Below, piece by piece: positions 1-7,651 of a DNA stretch of 41,200 bases. Location of the stretch: the NCBI GenBank assembly GCA_020056715.1, contig JAGVHG010000031.1, forward strand, positions 1 to 41,200, written 5' to 3'. The notes below the pieces were generated by a model. That model had not been told where the DNA came from. It ran no database searches and saw only the letters and a list, made by a program, of their open reading frames with translations. The position numbers and the translations under genes were made by a program. The number at the start of each line of letters is the position of its first letter. The stretch's first letter is position 1. This DNA comes from Phycisphaerae bacterium (GTDB lineage Bacteria > Planctomycetota > Phycisphaerae > UBA1845).

Positions 1-280
1 CAGAGCCATGCCGGAACCCTCATGCCAAACGCCGTCGCACACCGGCGACGGGCCGCATGAGCATACTCCCCTGTTTGGTTCCGGCTACGCTGGGTTAGGT
101 CATACCCCGTTTGTTCATATCCGACGGCTGCTAAGTGAAAATGAGGCCGAAGCGCCATTGACGAAGTAACGGAGCCGGGCGTCTACACTCGTGAGAAGGC
201 CCAGGCGCACGGCGCGGTGTTGTGAGGGAGGAGGATCAGAGCGCATGTCCTCTTTTCTGCTCACGGCGGTAGGTGCGCAC
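1..280. other. Non-coding left edge
   Basis: No reading frame here looks like a real gene. Short open frames have no recognisable product and none shows a convincing ribosome binding site. I see no tRNA-like fold. The stretch lies downstream of the terminator of the leftward dockerin-type gene. Confidence 0.4.
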
Positions 281-310
281 AAAAAAGGCGGTGGTGTATT
301 ACCGCCGCCT
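281..310 (-). terminator. Rho-independent terminator of the dockerin-type gene
   Basis: Read on the minus strand, a 10-base stem (positions 310-301 with 295-286, one G-U pair) encloses a 5-base loop and is followed directly by a run of T (285-281). This is the canonical intrinsic terminator layout. It lies about 90 bases after the stop codon of the leftward gene ending at 399. Confidence 0.8.
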
Positions 311-325
311 TGCAGTGGTCATTTC

Positions 326-351
326 GCTCCACCGCACACGGGCGGTGGAGC
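326..351. repeat. Perfect 10-bp hairpin in the 3' untranslated region
   Basis: GCTCCACCGC at 326-335 pairs perfectly with GCGGTGGAGC at 342-351 around a 6-base loop. No T-run follows on either strand. It sits between the stop codon at 399 and the terminator at 281-310, so it may protect the transcript end. Its GGTGG/CCACC core resembles that of the neighbouring terminator. Confidence 0.5.
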
Positions 352-398
352 TGCTGACTCGTTTAAACCGCGGGGTTCGTTACCGTCAACTCCCCCGG

Positions 399-2099
399 TC
401 ACGGAGGCATATTCATCGTCATGCATGCGGGAACGAGCGCGGGAAGCATATTGCCGCCGGTTACCGGGTTCCATACTGGGTCGAACGCATCGGCCCCGTT
501 GAGTAGGTCGACGACCATAAGGAGGTCCGCCGGCGAGCACTGCACGCTACGGTCGGTGTCGCACCGTTCTATCGTAAGGAGGGGCTCGTTGCAGGCAGGC
601 GGGTTTAAGCAGCCATTCAGGTTATTGATGACTTCAAACACGTCGTCGGGTTGACTGATGGGGCTGTCGGGCGGGATGATGTCCAGTCTGGTGCTCGCAT
701 CCGCGGGAAGGCTGCCCATGCAGCAGCGTTTATTACTCCCCTTCTCGCGGATACACGTCCAACGCGTCTGCTGGATGCGGCGGTTGAGAGTGAGGGTTGT
801 TATCTTCCGGTCCGCTGGGTTCGCCGTCACGAGGCCAATGGTGGGGATGATATCACCATTAACAGGATCGTAAGGGACAACCGTAACTTCAAAGTCCGAC
901 GCGGTCATTTTAACGCATGTGCCGCCGGCCGGGCAGTCGCCGTCGAGATTACAAGTCTGAGAGGTGGCGTTCGAACAAAACTGGGTCAGTTTGTTAAAAG
1001 TCATCACCATCTGGTTCGCAGTTAACTTTGAGCCCTGGTTGAGCCGGTCGTGGGGGATGCGGGCGTCAATGTTGCAGTGACCCGGGCTACAAGACAAAAG
1101 CTGCCGGGAACAATTGCTAACCGTAAGAGTGAGCGGCTGCAAAGTCGGCAACCTCACATTCGGCTTAGTGGCTGGATCGGCGATGAACGTCGAAGTGATC
1201 TCCTGGACGGAGCCGATGGTAAATGTGCCGCAGGCGTTCGCGGACACCGTTAGGATCAAGGTGCCGAGATAGCGGGATACTCCCGTGTCCGGCACTGAAT
1301 CGCTCTCGGCTACCCCAAAGTATTTATAGTCGATGTATGCAGTGGTGCATCCGGGTTGAGGCCCGTCCTTTCCGAAAAGCAGGAAGTCCGGTCGCGTTAG
1401 GGTAATGAATCCCCCATTATCCGGAGTGTGCGGTGTGCACGTGCATCCCGCAGGCGGACTCGTTAGGCAATGGGAGTACGCAGGATTCGCGGCGAGGCAC
1501 TCAGCATCCGTCGTGCATTCGATCTTATCCACCGGGCCGCACCAGCCCAGCGGCTTGGCGCTTCCGTTATCGTTACTGACGAACCCCGTCCGGTCAAGTT
1601 TTACCTGAAACATACGGACGTTCTTGTTGCAAGTCCCGCCGGGGCCGCAGTTCGCGTCGGTTACACAGTTTAGACCGGGAGTCGGCCCGCCTAAGCAGTA
1701 CTTTGGAAAGTCGTTGACCCAGGCGGAAAGGAAGATGTTCACCTCGAATTTGTCGCCCCCGAGGACCGTCGGGGGGTTGTTGGTTCCGACGTGGCATTCG
1801 TCATTGGTTACACAGTTGGCATCGCTTGTACAAATCGCACCGACATTACCGGCGGTACACCTGCGATTCGTGTCCGGCGGCACTGGCAAAGGGGCGCACG
1901 TGCCTGCACAGAGCCTATTGATATTTCCGGAGGAGCATACGTGTGGCGTCACCGCGGTATTGCACACACCTGGCGTGATCGGCACGTCGTTCCTCTTAAT
2001 CGCCTTAAATGAAAGGAGCGACGCCTCAACGACCGACCCGGACGCGAGAACGCCCAACCCCAAAGCGACCAACCTCAAACGCGCAAATACGTCCCACAT
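399..2099 (-). CDS. Exported Cys-rich protein with C-terminal dockerin-like repeats
   Basis: 566 aa. Residues about 8-26 form a hydrophobic signal-peptide-like segment ending VVEA, so export is likely. Four copies of a Cys-rich module follow at residues 81-102, 135-157, 187-211 and 375-395, with the core pattern C-x-x-D-x-x-C-x(4-8)-C (for example CNLDGDCPAGGTC). The C-terminus (about 472-541) carries two related halves, QPDDVFEVINNLNG and SPADLLMVVDLLNG, the second after DTDRS. This matches the paired Ca-binding loop-helix units of dockerin type I as found in many planctomycete extracellular proteins. The segments at about 112-330 and 400-440 could be beta-sandwich (cohesin-like) regions, but I cannot confirm this. 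Purine-rich AAGGGG lies about 10 bases before the ATG. The role is unknown; cell-surface or extracellular assembly is the best inference. Confidence 0.75.
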   Translation of the reverse strand: MWDVFARLRLVALGLGVLASGSVVEASLLSFKAIKRNDVPITPGVCNTAVTPHVCSSGNINRLCAGTCAPLPVPPDTNRRCTAGNVGAICTSDANCVTNDECHVGTNNPPTVLGGDKFEVNIFLSAWVNDFPKYCLGGPTPGLNCVTDANCGPGGTCNKNVRMFQVKLDRTGFVSNDNGSAKPLGWCGPVDKIECTTDAECLAANPAYSHCLTSPPAGCTCTPHTPDNGGFITLTRPDFLLFGKDGPQPGCTTAYIDYKYFGVAESDSVPDTGVSRYLGTLILTVSANACGTFTIGSVQEITSTFIADPATKPNVRLPTLQPLTLTVSNCSRQLLSCSPGHCNIDARIPHDRLNQGSKLTANQMVMTFNKLTQFCSNATSQTCNLDGDCPAGGTCVKMTASDFEVTVVPYDPVNGDIIPTIGLVTANPADRKITTLTLNRRIQQTRWTCIREKGSNKRCCMGSLPADASTRLDIIPPDSPISQPDDVFEVINNLNGCLNPPACNEPLLTIERCDTDRSVQCSPADLLMVVDLLNGADAFDPVWNPVTGGNMLPALVPACMTMNMPP

Positions 2100-2600
2100 A
2101 GTAGTAGTCCCCTTCTTCCTTCGATCCTACAGTTCGCCCGCCGCAACCAGCGTCTTGGTCACCGCGTTGTTAACCTTTCCAGTTTAGCCCATTTCTACTC
2201 CCGACTCAACCGATTTTTGGAGCGGTTCGTCCGAGAGCCTAAATAAGAAACCTTAACCCGACCGCATAGCCCCAGTCATGGGGAAACTCGTCCCAGCGGG
2301 CTTTCTTCGCCCCGATTTTCGTCAAAACCGTGTAAGGTTAGACCGTGCCCTCCGGCGGATCTAACGACGCCCCACAACATCCGCATTATAGGCCAACATC
2401 CCGGCCCATGTCCAGAGGCTTCCTCCGGGCAAACGGCTCGTCTTATCGGACGTCCAACTCCACTCCCGGACCGGCCCTTTGCACCTCAAGAGGCCATCTT
2501 GACTACCTGCGGGTCATGCCCAAGAATGAGACCTGCGTTATCAAACCAGAAGTGCATCGATGGACACCCGGTTTACCGGCGCGAAGGAGGATTGATTCGG
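2100..2600. other. Divergent intergenic region
   Basis: This lies between the leftward dockerin-type gene and the rightward coiled-coil gene, so promoters for both should be here. I found no confident -35/-10 pair on either strand. Open frames in it are Arg/Pro/Ser-rich shadows without recognisable sequence. No RNA gene was seen. Confidence 0.4.
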
Positions 2601-4007
2601 ATGGCCAAAGGGCAACAACAAGGGGTCAACGCCATCACGGTTTGGATGATCGTGTTCGTGGCACTCTGGCTGACATCCACCGTATTCCTGGTCATTCTCT
2701 ACACCGGACAAGAAGAACTCCACACCGAGAACATTCGCCTCCAATCGGCGAATCGACGTCTGTGGAACTCCTCCGAAGAGAAGTCGATCGAGCTCGTAAA
2801 GAACGCTCAGGAAAGCGGACCAACGGTCGTCGGCTTGCTGGAAGAGGCGCGGAGTCAGACCGCGACGTTGGCGACTGGCGAAGCGGTCGGCGCCGCCGAA
2901 GTCCGAACCAAACGAGACCAACTCTTACGCCTGATCCGCACGGAGGGGATTGTTTCCAAGTCGGACGCTTTCGATGACGTGTCCTACCATGACGCCCTGG
3001 CTAAGCTCTACGAAACCTACAAGGCGGAGCACGCCCTGCGACAGACGGCCGAGGATCGCGCCGCGCAACTTGAAGCGCAAGTGACCCAGTTTGTCGAGGC
3101 CGGCACGAACCAGAAAAACAATTTCGATAAACAGGCCAAAGATACCGCTCAGCAGTTAGAAAAAATTGAGGCCGAACAGACCGCCTTCCGCACGGAACGT
3201 GACAAGGGCGTGGAAAAGCTGGCGAGCAAGTTCGATGACGACCGCAAACGTAACGATGCGGACTTGACCAAGGAGCGTCAGCAGCGAGCGGCCGCTGAGA
3301 AACGCCTGGTGGATATGCAGAAGCGGATCGCGGCCCAGCAGGAGAAACTCGGCGGCTTGCTCATCGGACCGGAAAAGCTCTCCACCGCGCGGCAGCCTGA
3401 CGGCAAAGTGCTCACCGCCATCCCGGGCGATAATGTGGTCTATATCAATCTTGGACGGCAACACGGCCTGACCTTGGGACTTCAGTTCGCGGTTTATTCG
3501 GCGCGGACCGGTATTCCCGAGGACGGACGGGGCAAGGCCCAGATCGAGGTCGTCTCCATCTCCGATTCCTCCGCCGAATGCCGAATTGTCAATGTCGCCG
3601 GAAACGAAATGATCCTGGAGGCGGACCTCATCGCCAACCCCGTCTATGACCCGGCACGCCCGTTGACTTTCGTCGTTTTGGGCGAATTCGACCTCAATCG
3701 CGACGGGCTGCCGGACCGGGACGGCGCTTCGTGGATCGAATCGCTAATCACTAACTGGGGCGGCAAGGTATCTGCGGAACTCACGCCCTTGACGGACTTC
3801 GTGGTTCTGGGGGCCGCTCCCCGTCGTCCCAAGCCCGTTGGCGAAGGGGCGGACAGTGCCCAAGCCGCAGCCAAGGATCCCAATCAAAAGGCTTGGGCAC
3901 TCTATAACGAACTCCTCGAATCGGCCAAGACGCTCTCCGTCCCCATATTGCCCCAAGATGTCTTTTTGAACTTCTTGGGATACGGCGACCGAAACGTCAT
4001 ACGATGA
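2601..4007 (+). CDS. Membrane-anchored coiled-coil protein with BRCT-like C-terminal domain
   Basis: 468 aa from the ATG at 2601, chosen because AGGAGG (2585-2590) lies 10 bases upstream; the frame is open further upstream but lacks such a site. Residues about 12-36 form one transmembrane helix with a short cytoplasmic N-terminus. Residues about 136-250 are a long charged, heptad-like coiled coil. Residues about 262-346 (containing NVVYINLGRQHGLTLGLQF) look like a small beta-rich domain. Residues about 354-404 read FVVLGEFDLNRDGLPDRDG, then IESLITNWGGKV and TDFVVLG, which resembles a BRCT fold (G...GGkv...tdfvV) with an inserted DxNxDG calcium-loop-like segment. I know no characterised member. 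A structural role linking the membrane to a partner is plausible. It converges on the amidohydrolase gene. Confidence 0.7.
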   Translation: MAKGQQQGVNAITVWMIVFVALWLTSTVFLVILYTGQEELHTENIRLQSANRRLWNSSEEKSIELVKNAQESGPTVVGLLEEARSQTATLATGEAVGAAEVRTKRDQLLRLIRTEGIVSKSDAFDDVSYHDALAKLYETYKAEHALRQTAEDRAAQLEAQVTQFVEAGTNQKNNFDKQAKDTAQQLEKIEAEQTAFRTERDKGVEKLASKFDDDRKRNDADLTKERQQRAAAEKRLVDMQKRIAAQQEKLGGLLIGPEKLSTARQPDGKVLTAIPGDNVVYINLGRQHGLTLGLQFAVYSARTGIPEDGRGKAQIEVVSISDSSAECRIVNVAGNEMILEADLIANPVYDPARPLTFVVLGEFDLNRDGLPDRDGASWIESLITNWGGKVSAELTPLTDFVVLGAAPRRPKPVGEGADSAQAAAKDPNQKAWALYNELLESAKTLSVPILPQDVFLNFLGYGDRNVIR

Positions 4008-4042
4008 GCGCGGAACCTCGCCGCCCAACTCAAACGACTCGA

Positions 4043-4090
4043 ATCGCGGTAGGAATGCCGATCATCCGCGATAGGCGTTGCTGAGCAACG
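4043..4090. terminator. Possible weak bidirectional terminator hairpins
   Basis: Between two convergent genes, ATCGCGG (4043-4049) pairs with CCGCGAT (4066-4072), and CGTTGC (4076-4081) pairs with GCAACG (4085-4090). Neither is followed by a clear T-run, so the assignment rests mostly on position. Confidence 0.3.
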
Positions 4091-4096
4091 GCGAAA

Positions 4097-5005
4097 TCAG
4101 ATCTCCTCGTGGTCGTCTTCGGGTTCCCGCGCAGGGGCGGATCGCGGCGTGGTTTTTCGGTCGTCGGCAATGCCCAGCAGGGCCAGCGCATCACGTTCGA
4201 CGATCCCACGAAGCTGCTCACGCGGAATGGTGGGCAGGCTGGTGCCGTTGCAGAAGTGGTTGATGCTGTACAAAGCCTCGATGCAGACGGAGGCCGGCGT
4301 CGACGGGAACCCGCTCCCGAACAGCAACTTGTCCATGACCCCACACTGGTACGCACTGAGCAGCGCCTGGTACCCCTGCCACGGTTGGTATAGCAGACCA
4401 CTGATCTCCGCGTAGACATTGGCGTGCTTGCTCAACAGCATGATCGTTTCATTCACCCAGGGATAGCCCAGGTGGGCGACGATCATTCGCAGATCCGGCA
4501 ACTCACGGGCGATATCATCGAGCAGTGCGGGCTGGGCGTATTGCAGTTTGGTCGCCGGCGAGAGATGGACGCCGGTATGGAATAGGATCGGCATTCCGCA
4601 TTTAGCGGCCTCGGCGTACACCACCATCGCGTGGCTGTCACTGGGGTGAAAGTCTTGGGCCGCTGGGGCGACGGCGAGGCCCGGCATCGAAAGCTGCTCG
4701 CGGGCGCGGTGCAACTCGGCGATAGATTCCTTGGGATTGCTGGGGTCGATCCCCGCGAAGCCGATCAGCCGATGCGGGTGGTCCTTGACGTACACGGCGA
4801 CCTGGTCGTTGGGGATCTCGGCGTCGAGATAGTGGCTCTTGAACCCCAGAACGAAGGTGTAGTCAACAGGTTCGGAGGCGGCCAAATGACGCGATACACC
4901 GGCCGTGGATCGGTCCGTAGTTTGTGGGTGCCGACCGTTCGGTGGAGCACATCGCCCCAACTGTGTGGCGGACTCCCACGTATGTGTGTAGCAGTCGACG
5001 ATCAT
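4097..5005 (-). CDS. Amidohydrolase-2 family protein with altered metal-binding residues
   Basis: 302 aa from the ATG at 5005, which gives the usual family opening MIVDC; an in-frame GTG at 5026 would add 7 residues. The family (COG2159-like TIM barrels) hydrolyses or decarboxylates small substrates using metal held by a D-x-H-x-H motif, two more His and a late Asp. Numbering from the GTG, the opening motif is DCYTH (11-15), so the first His is Tyr. The His in LFHTG (150) and AHLG (185) are kept. The normal FGSDFP is FGSGFP, so the catalytic Asp (239) is Gly. The KLHP-type strand motif is also changed (LAVAP). The fold call is good, but activity may be changed or lost. It lies 111 bases after thiG and may share its transcript. 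The substrate is unknown. Confidence 0.75.
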   Translation of the reverse strand: MIVDCYTHTWESATQLGRCAPPNGRHPQTTDRSTAGVSRHLAASEPVDYTFVLGFKSHYLDAEIPNDQVAVYVKDHPHRLIGFAGIDPSNPKESIAELHRAREQLSMPGLAVAPAAQDFHPSDSHAMVVYAEAAKCGMPILFHTGVHLSPATKLQYAQPALLDDIARELPDLRMIVAHLGYPWVNETIMLLSKHANVYAEISGLLYQPWQGYQALLSAYQCGVMDKLLFGSGFPSTPASVCIEALYSINHFCNGTSLPTIPREQLRGIVERDALALLGIADDRKTTPRSAPAREPEDDHEEI

Positions 5006-5116
5006 TTGTGCCAGATCACGTCGCACAATTCCGTTGGCGCCTGCGGAACGAAGGGATAGTACCTCAGCCGGGTGGGAATGGTCAAGCGGACACTTCGGTG
5101 CGTGGTTTTCACGGTG

Positions 5117-5956
5117 TCAGAGTCGTTGTCCTGATGCCGCGATCACTCCGCCCGGCGGGGATGAGGCCGAGGCATAGCGCTTTTTCGGGATTCGCCCGGA
5201 GAGGAAGGCCAGTCGTCCGGCCTTCACGCCGTGAGCCATGGCCGCGGCCATCCGAACCGGATCACCGGCGGCGGCGATGCCGGTGTTGAGCAGTACGCCG
5301 TCCGCACCCAGCTCCATGGCGATCGTAACATCGGAGGCCGTCCCAACGCCCGCATCGACGATCACCGGATAATCCGCATCGCCTTCCTTGAGGTACTCGA
5401 TACAAAGCTGGATGTTCGCGGGGTTGAGGATGCCCTGACCGCTACCGATGGGCGATCCGAGGGGCATGACGCTTACCGCCCCCGCATCCTTTAATTTTTT
5501 CGCGAGGATGGGGTCGTCGTTTGTATAGGCCAGCACCTCGAACCCGTCGGCCACAAGCTCCCGCGTCGCTTCGAGCGTCCCAATCGGATCGGGCAGCAGC
5601 GTTTTGGTATCGGCAAGGACCTCAATCTTGACCCATTTCATCCCTGGGTTGCCCAACGCTTCGAGAAGCTCGCGGCTGAGCTTGGCCGATCGAACAGCGT
5701 CCTTGGCATTGAAACAGCCGGCCGTGTTGGGCAGCACCGTGTAACGTGTCAAATCGAGATAGTCGAGGATCGACTCTCGCTTCTTGCCGCCATCCGGGGA
5801 AAGCACATCCCGGCGGACGGCCACGGTGACCACTTCGCACCCCGAAGCCGCGAGGGCGGCCTGCATGACGTCGAAGTTTTTGTACTTGCCCGTTCCCACA
5901 AAGAGGCGTGAAGTGAGAGCGAACGAACCGACGTGATACCGGTCCTCGCCCATCAT
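5117..5956 (-). CDS. thiG: Thiazole synthase ThiG
   Basis: 279 aa. ThiG forms the thiazole phosphate ring of thiamine in the cytoplasm from 1-deoxy-D-xylulose 5-phosphate, dehydroglycine (or glycine-derived imine) and sulfur carried by ThiS thiocarboxylate. Visible family signatures are [10 protein letters not shown] near the N-terminus, LPNTAGC at about 75-81, the Schiff-base Lys in WVKIEVLAD (about residue 110), [12 protein letters not shown], the phosphate-binding VDAGVG, and [12 protein letters not shown]. Length is normal for the family. The start overlaps the thiS stop (ATGATG across TGA), so the two are translationally coupled. The second ATG of the pair may be the one used. No TPP riboswitch is visible upstream of the pair. 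Confidence 0.95.
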   Translation of the reverse strand: MMGEDRYHVGSFALTSRLFVGTGKYKNFDVMQAALAASGCEVVTVAVRRDVLSPDGGKKRESILDYLDLTRYTVLPNTAGCFNAKDAVRSAKLSRELLEALGNPGMKWVKIEVLADTKTLLPDPIGTLEATRELVADGFEVLAYTNDDPILAKKLKDAGAVSVMPLGSPIGSGQGILNPANIQLCIEYLKEGDADYPVIVDAGVGTASDVTIAMELGADGVLLNTGIAAAGDPVRMAAAMAHGVKAGRLAFLSGRIPKKRYASASSPPGGVIAASGQRL

Positions 5957-6153
5957 CCGCCGCCTACCAACGTGACGACCTCGATCCGGTCGCCCTCGCG
6001 GAGGACGGTCTTGGCGAAGGTCCTACGCGGGATCAAGTCTTCGTTGATCTCCACGGCCACGCGGATCGGCTCAAGCTTGAGCTGCGTCAGCAAGCGTCCA
6101 AGCGTCATCGCGGAGTCGAGGGTTTCCGATCGGCCGTTTAGGGTAATCTGCAT
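5953..6153 (-). CDS. thiS: Sulfur carrier protein ThiS
   Basis: 66 aa, ubiquitin-like beta-grasp sulfur carrier. It ends in Gly-Gly-Gly, and the C-terminal GG is the residue pair adenylated and converted to the thiocarboxylate that feeds ThiG. The sequence shows [12 protein letters not shown], a central [12 protein letters not shown] and the terminal [13 protein letters not shown], all typical. Its stop overlaps the thiG start, which fits the 1:1 ThiS-ThiG complex. No strong ribosome binding site precedes the ATG. Confidence 0.95.
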   Translation of the reverse strand: MQITLNGRSETLDSAMTLGRLLTQLKLEPIRVAVEINEDLIPRRTFAKTVLREGDRIEVVTLVGGG

Positions 6154-6200
6154 GGTGTTTCGAAGCGTCGTTTACGACGATCGCTCTCCTTAGTACAAGA

Positions 6201-6389
6201 TCATACGCGAATGACGAACGGTCCGCAACCGGCTCGTTTGTGGGAGAGAATGACCAGTAGGTAGACAATCGCAGCGGCGACGATGGCCGAAACAACCGCG
6301 ATCCGGGTTTGATTGCGCTGCCCGGCGACGCCCGGTTCAGCGGACGCAAGGAACGGATGGGGTTTATGTACGATCCTGACGAACTCCAT
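6201..6389 (-). CDS. Small single-pass membrane protein (hypothetical)
   Basis: 62 aa. A clear hydrophobic helix (VVSAIVAAAIVYLLVIL, about residues 32-48) is followed by a short charged tail. There is no recognisable family. It lies 47 bases upstream of thiS on the same strand, so it could be the first gene of that unit. No good Shine-Dalgarno sequence precedes the ATG, so the frame may be fortuitous. Membrane-helix content is the main support. Confidence 0.35.
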   Translation of the reverse strand: MEFVRIVHKPHPFLASAEPGVAGQRNQTRIAVVSAIVAAAIVYLLVILSHKRAGCGPFVIRV

Positions 6390-6469
6390 GCCAAGGCAGC
6401 GTAAAGGAAACTGCGCTCCTACTTAAGAATCCATTGCGTGAGGTCGCGTCGGGCCGATATGATTCGCCC

Positions 6470-6826
6470 ATGCCCGATCGATCCGGCACGAAAGCGCAAC
6501 CTTGCCCACAGGCCATCCTTGATCTGACCGAACGGTTCGATCTGCACCGCGAGACCTACCAGCGAGAGACCTACAACGAGACGCAGGCCCGCCGCGAATT
6601 CATCGACCCATTTTTCACAGAGCTGGGCTGGGACGTGGACAACAAACAGGGCCACGCCGAGGCTTACAAAGAGGTAATCCACGAAGACGAGATCAAAGTC
6701 GGCGGATCGATCAAGGCCCCCGACTATTGCTTCCGCATCGGAGGCGGGATAAACGCGTCCAACGAATACTGTTATCGAGCGCGGATCGGGTACGATCCGC
6801 ATCGCCCGGAATGGCGTCCGAGGTAA
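6470..6826 (+). pseudogene. N-terminal remnant of a type IIG restriction-modification enzyme
   Basis: 118 codons from the ATG at 6470. Residues about 15-95 carry the strongly conserved N-terminus of type IIG (Eco57I-class) enzymes: ERFDLHRETYQ, NETQARREFIDPFF, LGWDVDNKQGHAEAYK and IKAPDYCFRIGG. In intact enzymes this is the start of the PD-(D/E)XK nuclease domain and is followed by the catalytic E-x-K, a methyltransferase and a target-recognition domain, about 1000 residues in all. Here homology stops right after the PDY strand (about nt 6750), continues with unrelated codons and ends at 6826. The E-x-K motif is missing, so no nuclease can be made. The other end of such a gene is at 8832-9017. 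Confidence 0.8.
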
Positions 6827-6841
6827 TAAGGTAAGAGGCCC

Positions 6842-7651
6842 GTGAGCCAAAACTCGAAGATCGAGTGGACCGATGCGACCTGGAACCCCGTGCGGGGATG
6901 CACCAAGGTTAGCCCCGGTTGCGCCCACTGTTACGCCGAAACGTTCGCGGAACGTTTCCGGGGGGTTCCCGGTCATCCCTACGAACACGGGTTCGACCTT
7001 CGTTTGGTCCCGCACAAACTCACGGAGCCGCTGCGCTGGAAAACGCCACGCATGATCTTCGTCAATTCGATGAGCGACCTGTTCCACTTGGATGTACCCG
7101 ATGGCTACATCATCGACGTGGCCCGCGTGATGCAGGCCGCTAACTGGCACACGTTCCAGGTCCTTACCAAACGATCGGTGCGGATGCGGGACTTGTTGCG
7201 GACGAAGCTGCGGTTTGCCGCTCGGAAGTTGCATATCTGGTGGGGCACCAGCGTCGAAAATCGCAAGCACGGGTTGCCACGCATCAGACACCTCCGGGCG
7301 GCACCAGCTGCGATACGGTTTCTGTCCATTGAGCCGCTGCTTGAGGACATCGGAACGATCGACCTTCGCGGCATCGCCTGGGTGATCGTCGGCGGGGAGA
7401 GCGGTCCCGGTGCCCGCCCCATGAAGCGGGAGTGGGTTCTGAGTATCCAAAATCAGTGCAAAGATGCCGAGGTCCCCTTTTTCTTCAAGCAATGGGGCGG
7501 GGTGCAAAAGAGCCGCAACGGGCGTGCTCTAGACGGGCAAACTTATAATGAATACCCACAATGCAACCCGCCCGGCACACCGATGCGTGAGATTCGTCTC
7601 ACGGTGCTCGCGGACATCGAGCGTCGGTACAACGGTCAGCTGGTTCGATGA
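6842..7651 (+). CDS. DUF5131 / phage Gp37-Gp68 family three-Cys protein
   Basis: 269 aa from a GTG with AAGAGG upstream. The family (PF07505, phage Gp37/Gp68) occurs in phages and scattered bacteria; its biochemistry is not established to my knowledge. The N-terminus IEWTDATWNPVRGC-TKVSPGCAHCYAE shows the Cys cluster C20-x6-C27-x2-C30, reminiscent of Fe-S/radical SAM-like ligands. Other family hallmarks are FVNSMSDLFH, FQVLTKR, WWGTSVEN, FLSIEPLLE, WVIVGGESGPGARPM and PFFFKQWGG. The last four bases overlap the tcmP start (ATGA), indicating coupled translation and a joint function. It lies 15 bases after the restriction-enzyme N-terminal remnant and appears intact. Confidence 0.9.
   Translation: MSQNSKIEWTDATWNPVRGCTKVSPGCAHCYAETFAERFRGVPGHPYEHGFDLRLVPHKLTEPLRWKTPRMIFVNSMSDLFHLDVPDGYIIDVARVMQAANWHTFQVLTKRSVRMRDLLRTKLRFAARKLHIWWGTSVENRKHGLPRIRHLRAAPAAIRFLSIEPLLEDIGTIDLRGIAWVIVGGESGPGARPMKREWVLSIQNQCKDAEVPFFFKQWGGVQKSRNGRALDGQTYNEYPQCNPPGTPMREIRLTVLADIERRYNGQLVR

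Noticed and set aside
1624-2187. Rightward open frame of 187 codons opposite the dockerin-type gene
   Set aside because: No recognisable motifs, and the opposite strand has signal peptide, Cys modules and dockerin halves.
2345-2600. Longer N-terminus or separate gene before the coiled-coil protein
   Set aside because: The ATG at 2601 has a good AGGAGG, and upstream codons give a Cys/Arg-rich stretch with no helix or family sequence.
6154-6389. TPP riboswitch upstream of thiS
   Set aside because: The conserved CUGAGA and related thi-box segments are not present on the minus strand in this stretch.
6419-7507. Long leftward open frame (362 codons) opposite DUF5131
   Set aside because: It is the antisense shadow of a gene with clear family motifs and has no recognisable sequence of its own.
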